A stretch of 64,000 bases of DNA from Frateuria_A sp035944355 (lineage in GTDB: Bacteria > Pseudomonadota > Gammaproteobacteria > Xanthomonadales > Rhodanobacteraceae), in assembly GCF_035944355.1 (NCBI RefSeq), contig NZ_DASZBH010000011.1, positions 15,807 through 79,806 of the forward strand, written 5' to 3'. Positions 59,747 through 64,000 of the stretch are shown here, piece after piece (within the stretch, counting starts at the first letter, position 1; each line of letters starts with the position of its first letter). Below the pieces are notes generated by a model. It saw only the letters and a program-made list of their open reading frames with translations. It had not been told where the DNA came from and did not search any database. Both the position numbers and the translations under genes were made by a program.

Positions 59747-59889
59747 CTCCCATGCTCGCGAGAGAGTCGCGGTCAAACAGGACTAGAAAGCTGGGATGGA
59801 TGTTGATGCGAGTGTGATATCCCAGTTTAGGTTGTCGCAGACGCCCAACGTTTGCCTCAGAATTTAGAGGGCTAGGATATTGAAAACCC

Positions 59890-59908
59890 GGGTCAGAGTG
59901 CACTTTCT
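59890..59908. repeat. Half copy of the GGGTCAGAGT palindromic repeat
   Basis: GGGTCAGAGTGCACTTTCT equals the left half of the 41-base repeat at 60354 and 61620. It meets the nuclease fragment exactly and supplies its last codons and stop. Confidence 0.75.
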
Positions 59909-60351
59909 GTTAGCTGGCGCGTGCCGCGACAGCCTGGGTAGGACATGCAACCCCAGAAGCGTTCGTTGGTGCGGCGGTTGGCGCGCAGCTGCATCTCCTT
60001 GCCGCACTTCGGGCAAGGTGGTGCTGTCTCGGGCGAGGCGGGCGGTCGCGACTGGGACGTCGGGTTGGCCGACGTGGTCTGCACGCTGTGGACCATGTCG
60101 AGCAGCGCCGCGCCTGTGATCAGTTCAATGGGTTTTTCTTTAGCGAAGCGCTGCGCGTCGGCGGTGTAGGCCCCTACGGCGATGATCTTCACTTCAGAGG
60201 CCTGGTGGTGGGCGAGGAGCCCGTACATTTCGCGGACGACCTTTACGTCCACGCGCTGGGTTTTCCAGCGCTTGCACTGCACGAGCGTCAGCTTGCCGTC
60301 CTTGTTGAGCATTAGGTCGACGCCGCCGTCCGCACCTCCCTGTCCAAGAAA
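59893..60351 (-). pseudogene. Truncated Mrr-type restriction endonuclease with C-terminal zinc ribbon
   Basis: The minus-strand frame reads GQGGADGGVDLMLNKDGKLTLVQCKRWKTQRVDVKVVREMYGLL, i.e. the D...QxK nuclease core of Mrr_cat enzymes (GGADGGVDL, LVQCKRW). A linker follows, then a four-Cys ribbon CPKCGKEM ... FWGCMSYPGC like that of topoisomerase I. The N-terminal part expected before GADGG is missing: the homology begins directly at a palindromic repeat, and the frame is closed by a stop there. The stop at the other end also lies in a repeat. A product from ATG 60312 would lack the catalytic Asp, so I treat it as a remnant. Confidence 0.8.
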
Positions 60352-60353
60352 CT

Positions 60354-60394
60354 GGGGTCAGAGTGCACTTTCTCGAAAAGCCGACTCTGACCCC
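60354..60394. repeat. 41-base palindromic repeat, copy B, with tandem tail
   Basis: Ends are GGGGTCAGAGT and ACTCTGACCCC, with an AGTGCACTTT/AAAAGCCGACT inner part; almost the entire unit pairs with itself. It is followed to about 60440 by three degenerate copies of CCTGTTTTCA. It interrupts the 5' part of the nuclease gene. From 60440 to the next stop at 60576 no gene is visible. Confidence 0.8.
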
Positions 60395-60575
60395 TGTTTT
60401 CACCTGTTTTCAGACCCCTGTTTTCAACCCCTGTTTCAAGCGCGCACCGGCCGCTTCGCTGGGCTGAGGCCCGTTGGGCGACAACCCATCCGCTGAACTG
60501 TCCCGGGCACCTTTGGCCAAAGCTTTGCCGACGAAGGCGACCACAGCCGCCTTCGCCGGGGTAGGGCAACGCAGG

Positions 60576-61478
60576 TCAGGCGGCGATCGCCGAAGCCATG
60601 CCGGTCGCGGTGTCGTCGTCGCAAACGTCGCGCCACAGGTGGTACATCACGCCGAACATCACCGTGAACATCGCCAGGAACAAGGCGACGTAAAGCGGGA
60701 CGACCACCACGAACACCAGCCATGTGCTGATGAGCTTGGCGAGCAGGGTGAGCAGGATGACCAGGATCGCCAGGGCGATGATCGCGACGATCCAGGCGAG
60801 CGCGCAGCTCAGCGCAAACACGAGCAGCGGCAGTAAGTTCTTCAGCGCGCCGACCATGCCGTCGCCGATCGCGCCGAACACGTTGCGGCCGCGCAGCGCG
60901 ATCTGACCGAGGCTGATCGCATAGAACCCCGTCATGAACAGGCCGACCAGCATGAACAGCGCGAAGGTGGTGCCGAAACCGCTGGGTAACCCTGTCGGGG
61001 GCGGCTGGTGGCTGGCCTGCGCGGCCAGCGCCTGCGCGTACCAGTTGACCAGGTTGTGCCCGTTCACTGCGAGCACGGCGCCGAACAGGACTACGTAGAT
61101 CGCCAGCATGGCCAGCCCGTAGCCGATCAAGCGCAATGCCTCGCCTTGCCGGTAGGGCTTGAAGATGTCCACTGCGCGCGTTGGCAGGCCGCGCTCGGCC
61201 GTATCGACCACCTGCAGGTAGCCTGCGTAGAGCGGCAGTATCAACAGGCTCAGCACCGTGGACAGCGCCATGAGTCCGACGAACATCGCCGGGCTTGGCG
61301 GTGTGCCTGCGTGGGCCGCTTGCAGTTGCATCGGCAGCACAAGCAGCGACGGCAACAGGCACGCCAGCAGCAGGATGGCAGCCCCTCCGAGCAGCGGCTT
61401 GGGATGGCGGTAGCCCGCGCTGATGCCCTGCTTCAGCCAGCCGAAGCCGGCCAACGGTCCCCTGGATCGTGTCGTCAT
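60576..61478 (-). CDS. BPSS1780-type multi-pass membrane protein
   Basis: A 300-residue inner-membrane protein with about six long hydrophobic segments (LLGGAAILLLACLLPSLLVL; GLMALSTVLSLLILPLYAGYL; and four more). The start MTTRSRGPLAGFGWLKQGISAGYRHPKPL and the glycine-rich GRNVFGAIGDGMVGALKNLLPLL correspond to the BPSS1780/DUF2189-like family of unknown function. It is GC-rich like the chromosome, and lies between two copies of the 41-base repeat, so it was probably chromosomal before the repeats arrived. Confidence 0.72.
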   Translation of the reverse strand: MTTRSRGPLAGFGWLKQGISAGYRHPKPLLGGAAILLLACLLPSLLVLPMQLQAAHAGTPPSPAMFVGLMALSTVLSLLILPLYAGYLQVVDTAERGLPTRAVDIFKPYRQGEALRLIGYGLAMLAIYVVLFGAVLAVNGHNLVNWYAQALAAQASHQPPPTGLPSGFGTTFALFMLVGLFMTGFYAISLGQIALRGRNVFGAIGDGMVGALKNLLPLLVFALSCALAWIVAIIALAILVILLTLLAKLISTWLVFVVVVPLYVALFLAMFTVMFGVMYHLWRDVCDDDTATGMASAIAA

Positions 61479-61619
61479 GTGTCGATTCCCCCGGATGGTC
61501 GGCGCCCCCGCGCCGCCGGTCGAGCATAACCGCTGGCGGCGGGCGCACGGAATGCGGGATTGGCGGCAATGCCCTCCGGGCTATCCCGTCCGCCCACGGG
61601 CCGCGCAGGCCTTGAAACT

Positions 61620-61660
61620 GGGGCCAGAGTGCACTTTCTCGAAAAGTCGACTCTGACCCC
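61620..61660. repeat. 41-base palindromic repeat, copy C
   Basis: It differs from copy B at two positions (GGGGCCAGAGT end; AAAAGTCGACT inner arm). It is followed by the same CTGTTTTGG tail. It stands between the two divergent membrane protein genes, 57 bases before the RDD gene. Confidence 0.8.
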
Positions 61661-61716
61661 TGTTTTGGTGCGCATCGTGTTTGCGGCAATATCCCCTTGG
61701 AACAGGGGAGAAAGCC

Positions 61717-62718
61717 ATGGACACGTCTGTAACGGAAGGCGGGCGGGATCTCGTCATTGCCGGCTTCTGGCGCCGTCTCGGCGCCTTCGTCATCGATATC
61801 CTTATCCTCGGCGCCATCGGGTTGACTCTTGGTGCCTTGTGCTTCGATCCACTCGCGCGCATGGGCGCGCCGGCACAGCTGATCGGTTTCGCCATTTCGC
61901 TGACGTATTTCGGTGTTTTCAACAGTCGCCTCGGCAACGGGCAGACGCTGGCCAATCGCTGGCTTGGCATCCGTGTGGTCAATGCGCAAGGGCAGCCGCT
62001 GTCGCTACCTCGTGCATTGCTTCGCTATGCCGTGCTGGACGGACTGGTCCTCTTGAATCTTCTGCCGATCCAGTCCGAGTGGGTGCAGCCGTCCGGTGTC
62101 GGGGACCTCATTGTCCAGGCGCTGCTGTCTGCACTGGCGCTAGGCAGCAGTTTCGTCATCGTCTACCTGGCGATCTTCAACCGCCGCACACGGCAGTCGT
62201 TGCACGATCTGGTGGTCGGTTCCTACGTGGTGCGCACGCAGCCGGAAACGGGGGAGGCGCATTTCGCGCAAGTCTGGCGTGGTCACATCGTGGTTTCGGC
62301 CTTGATCGCGCTGCTCTTCCTGGGCACGCCTTTCGTCGTCAAGCGACTTACCCAGAGCGATCTTTGTGCGGGGTTGTTGCCGCTGCAACAGACGCTCCAG
62401 GCCCAGCCGCATGCCATGGACGTTCAAGTGATGCGGGGAACCCTTTTCGTCGCGTCCGCTGGCAACGGTAGCGCAACGATCCACTCGCTGACGGCGCAAC
62501 TGCGCGTCAACACTCCGATGATCCACGATGCGGGCTATGCGCGCGGCATTGCCCGGATACTGGCCAAAGGCGATCCGCATCTGGGTCAGGAAGACACCGT
62601 CAGGGTGGTTCTAATCTATGGCTACAACATTGGCATCGCATCGTGGTCAACCAAGCAGACCTATTCGTATAAGCCGAAAGAGTTGCTGGGTGTGAGGGAC
62701 GGTGTGGTTGGTGCTTAA
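61717..62718 (+). CDS. RDD-family membrane protein
   Basis: A 333-residue protein. The RDD domain (about 15-170) has the motif GFWRRLGAFVIDILILGAIG, then RLGNGQTLANRWLGIRVVNAQG and RRTRQSLHDLVVGSYVV, with four hydrophobic segments. A fifth segment (IVVSALIALLFLGTPFVV) and a C-terminal soluble part of about 110 residues follow. The ATG at 61717 has AGGGGAG. RDD proteins are often ion or small-molecule permeases of unknown substrate. Confidence 0.82.
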   Translation: MDTSVTEGGRDLVIAGFWRRLGAFVIDILILGAIGLTLGALCFDPLARMGAPAQLIGFAISLTYFGVFNSRLGNGQTLANRWLGIRVVNAQGQPLSLPRALLRYAVLDGLVLLNLLPIQSEWVQPSGVGDLIVQALLSALALGSSFVIVYLAIFNRRTRQSLHDLVVGSYVVRTQPETGEAHFAQVWRGHIVVSALIALLFLGTPFVVKRLTQSDLCAGLLPLQQTLQAQPHAMDVQVMRGTLFVASAGNGSATIHSLTAQLRVNTPMIHDAGYARGIARILAKGDPHLGQEDTVRVVLIYGYNIGIASWSTKQTYSYKPKELLGVRDGVVGA

Positions 62719-62730
62719 GACGTTGGCAAA

Positions 62731-62786
62731 AAAAGTGTTAGGGACAATTTCGACGGCAGACCTTCAAATTGTTCCTGACACCTTTT
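62731..62786. repeat. 56-base inverted repeat
   Basis: Arms AAAAGTGTTAGGGACAATTT and AAATTGTTCCTGACACCTTTT match with three mismatches or bulges; the spacer is about 15 bases. It resembles a small non-autonomous mobile palindrome. It lies 12 bases after the RDD stop; the following 100 bases to 62893 hold no gene that I can see. Confidence 0.7.
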
Positions 62787-62893
62787 GCAGACACCCTCTT
62801 GAACTTGGGCGCTTGTCGTATCGCGTTGTTGGCATGGCTAGCAAGTGAGCCCATATCCAATTCACGCAAGTTGCATCAGTGGTGTGAGGTTAC

Positions 62894-63883
62894 ATGGACG
62901 CGAAAATTGAAAACCTGCGCGTCAGTAAGTCGTACGCTACGGAAGAAATCCACTTCTCAGGCGGTCTTCGAGGCGTGCGCACAAATCTCGGTTGGGCGTT
63001 ATATCCCCTGTCTAGCGATAAAGATTCGGATGCGGTTGTTTTCAAAGCGCCGCAGGATCATCTCGACTTTGCCATCGGCCAATGTGGTGTCAGGTACTTG
63101 GGCACCTGCGTCAAGTACATGTCACACGCGAACCGGCCTTCAATGGACGTTTGGGAATTTGGCGCGCGCGATCCCCAAAGTGGCTTAGGCGCCGCTGACT
63201 CTTGGGCAGCTATTGGACACCAAGCCGAAAAAGCGCGTGACAAGCAATACGCGGAAACCACCTCTTATATCAGCGCGCACCTTAGGGCAGCTTCGCTTCG
63301 CCTTAGGGACGTGTCTAACGGGTACCACAATCAGCTAAGTTGGGCGCTGGCGGAAAACAAAGCTCCAGGAACTTGGTTTTCGAACACAGCTTTGGACGAT
63401 CTGTATGCGGACTTTCACTCACTTATCTCAGAGATTTCGTCTGCGCGAGACCACATCGCAATGGTTGCGGCGATACATGTCGGTGCGCCTGGTCGCATAG
63501 ACAGCTTGTCGCGGCTCGAAGACTGGGTCGCTAAACCTGTAAATCGAAATCACGCGACACATCCCATGGTGCGCATCCTCCTAGATGCACTAGGAGCGGT
63601 GCCGGCATCTGGTTGGTTGCGCCGAATAGGAGATCTGCGCAACGAAATGCTGCACCGCGTACCGATGAGTGCAAATAGATCCGTCGCAGGGTTAGTTCTC
63701 GAACAAGGCCAAACTTCTCTTGGGCCGGTTTCAAAAATCCGCCTAGCTGAGCCATTGAGCGTCACAGCTCTGTCCTCGCAGCCAATAGACCCGCTCGTCG
63801 AAATTTCACAGCTTGTCGGCTGTTTTGAAATGCTTTGTAGGGCTGCTTGGAAGCATGCAAGTGAATCGCCCAGGGTTTCCTAG
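62894..63883 (+). CDS. Orphan protein with a HEPN-type R-N-x3-H motif
   Basis: A 329-residue soluble protein that I do not recognise. The N-terminal 100 residues look like beta strands (SYATEEIHFSGGLRGVRTNLGWALYPL). From about 105 on it is helical. RNEMLH at 249-254 fits the HEPN signature R-polar-x3-H used by many toxin and defence RNases, and lies between helices as expected. An earlier helix pair (LDDLYADFHSLISEISSARDHIAM) would form the other half of the fold. The DNA is as A/T-rich as the ietAS genes. It ends 41 bases before an insertion sequence gene. Membership of HEPN is inferred from motif only. Confidence 0.6.
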   Translation: MDAKIENLRVSKSYATEEIHFSGGLRGVRTNLGWALYPLSSDKDSDAVVFKAPQDHLDFAIGQCGVRYLGTCVKYMSHANRPSMDVWEFGARDPQSGLGAADSWAAIGHQAEKARDKQYAETTSYISAHLRAASLRLRDVSNGYHNQLSWALAENKAPGTWFSNTALDDLYADFHSLISEISSARDHIAMVAAIHVGAPGRIDSLSRLEDWVAKPVNRNHATHPMVRILLDALGAVPASGWLRRIGDLRNEMLHRVPMSANRSVAGLVLEQGQTSLGPVSKIRLAEPLSVTALSSQPIDPLVEISQLVGCFEMLCRAAWKHASESPRVS

Positions 63884-63924
63884 ACATCTCAGGGCCATGG
63901 AAAATGGCCTATTCGGAGGTGTCC

Positions 63925-64000
63925 ATGAGCAGCAAGCGGTATACGGATGAGTTCAAGGTAGAGGCGGTCCGCCAGGTGACGGATCGCGGGTTCAAGGTGG
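63925..64000 (+). mobile_element. IS3-family transposase OrfA, start only
   Basis: The frame after GGAGG and ATG 63925 reads MSSKRYTDEFKVEAVRQVTD, the helix-turn-helix beginning of IS3-family OrfA proteins, and runs off the window. A stem GGCCAT/ATGGCC around GGAAA lies at 63893-63909. The terminal inverted repeat cannot be fixed without the other end. Confidence 0.82.

Noticed and set aside
59893..60312. The 139-codon nuclease frame as an intact gene.
   Set aside because: It lacks the catalytic Asp and the N-terminal part, which lie upstream in the same frame up to a repeat with a stop; both borders are repeat sequence.
60532..60555. Stem CGAAGGCG/CGCCTTCG after the BPSS1780-type gene as a terminator.
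   Set aside because: There is an 8-base loop and no T tract on the relevant strand; too weak to list.
62769..63188. A 139-codon plus-strand frame before the HEPN-motif gene.
   Set aside because: It overlaps the better-supported gene from 62894 in another frame, starts within the palindrome and has no family features.

Overview
The window is 64 kb of GC-rich proteobacterial chromosome. Gene content points to the order Xanthomonadales (Lysobacterales), most plausibly Rhodanobacteraceae (Dyella/Rhodanobacter/Luteibacter-like). The signs are a RegB/RegA redox pair, an FeoA-FeoB-Cys-rich protein cassette, liu-type leucine catabolism genes, a fused IcmF mutase, and abundant REP-like palindromes. 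The taxonomic call is an inference from these features, not from a marker comparison.

Layout. 0-5 kb, minus strand: a partial TonB-dependent receptor, RegA/RegB regulators and a POT peptide transporter. 5-11.9 kb: dgkA, a lemA-TPM-TPM operon, an S9 peptidase, lgt and an AIM24-family protein. 12-15 kb: thyA, two GNAT acetyltransferases and HMG-CoA lyase. 15-20.3 kb: the translation operon rpmI-rplT-pheS-pheT-ihfA-merR, ending at tRNA-Pro(GGG). 20-25 kb: serA divergent from a D-2-hydroxyglutarate dehydrogenase-like gene, then pip, upp and psiF. 25-32 kb: a class III aminotransferase and an ABC transporter / two histidine kinases / one response regulator operon. 32-45 kb: leucine and isovalerate degradation genes on the minus strand (enoyl-CoA hydratase, MCC beta subunit, thiolase, isovaleryl-CoA dehydrogenase, leucine dehydrogenase). 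These are interrupted by a Fur-box-preceded feo operon, a small lipoprotein and a subtilisin autotransporter. 45-52 kb: small envelope proteins, an M48 protease, a TetR/hydrolase pair, a MocR regulator and secreted proteins. 52-56 kb: icmF, which carries REP palindromes inside its coding sequence.

56-64 kb is a different landscape: visibly more A/T, different codon choice and mobile repeats. It opens with a two-gene AAA-ATPase/subtilisin cassette that matches the architecture of the ietAS antiphage system. An Mrr-type nuclease fragment follows, cut on both sides by copies of a palindromic repeat, then two membrane protein genes. It closes with an orphan protein carrying a HEPN-type R-N-x3-H motif and the start of an IS3-family transposase. 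I read this as a defence island downstream of icmF.

How the genes work together. The minus-strand catabolic genes cover most of leucine to acetyl-CoA/acetoacetate (deamination, isovaleryl-CoA oxidation, carboxylation beta subunit, hydration, HMG-CoA cleavage, thiolysis); the MCC alpha subunit is not in the window. IcmF could add branched/linear acyl-CoA rearrangement. serA and its divergent neighbour probably form the known coupling of serine synthesis to 2-hydroxyglutarate recycling.
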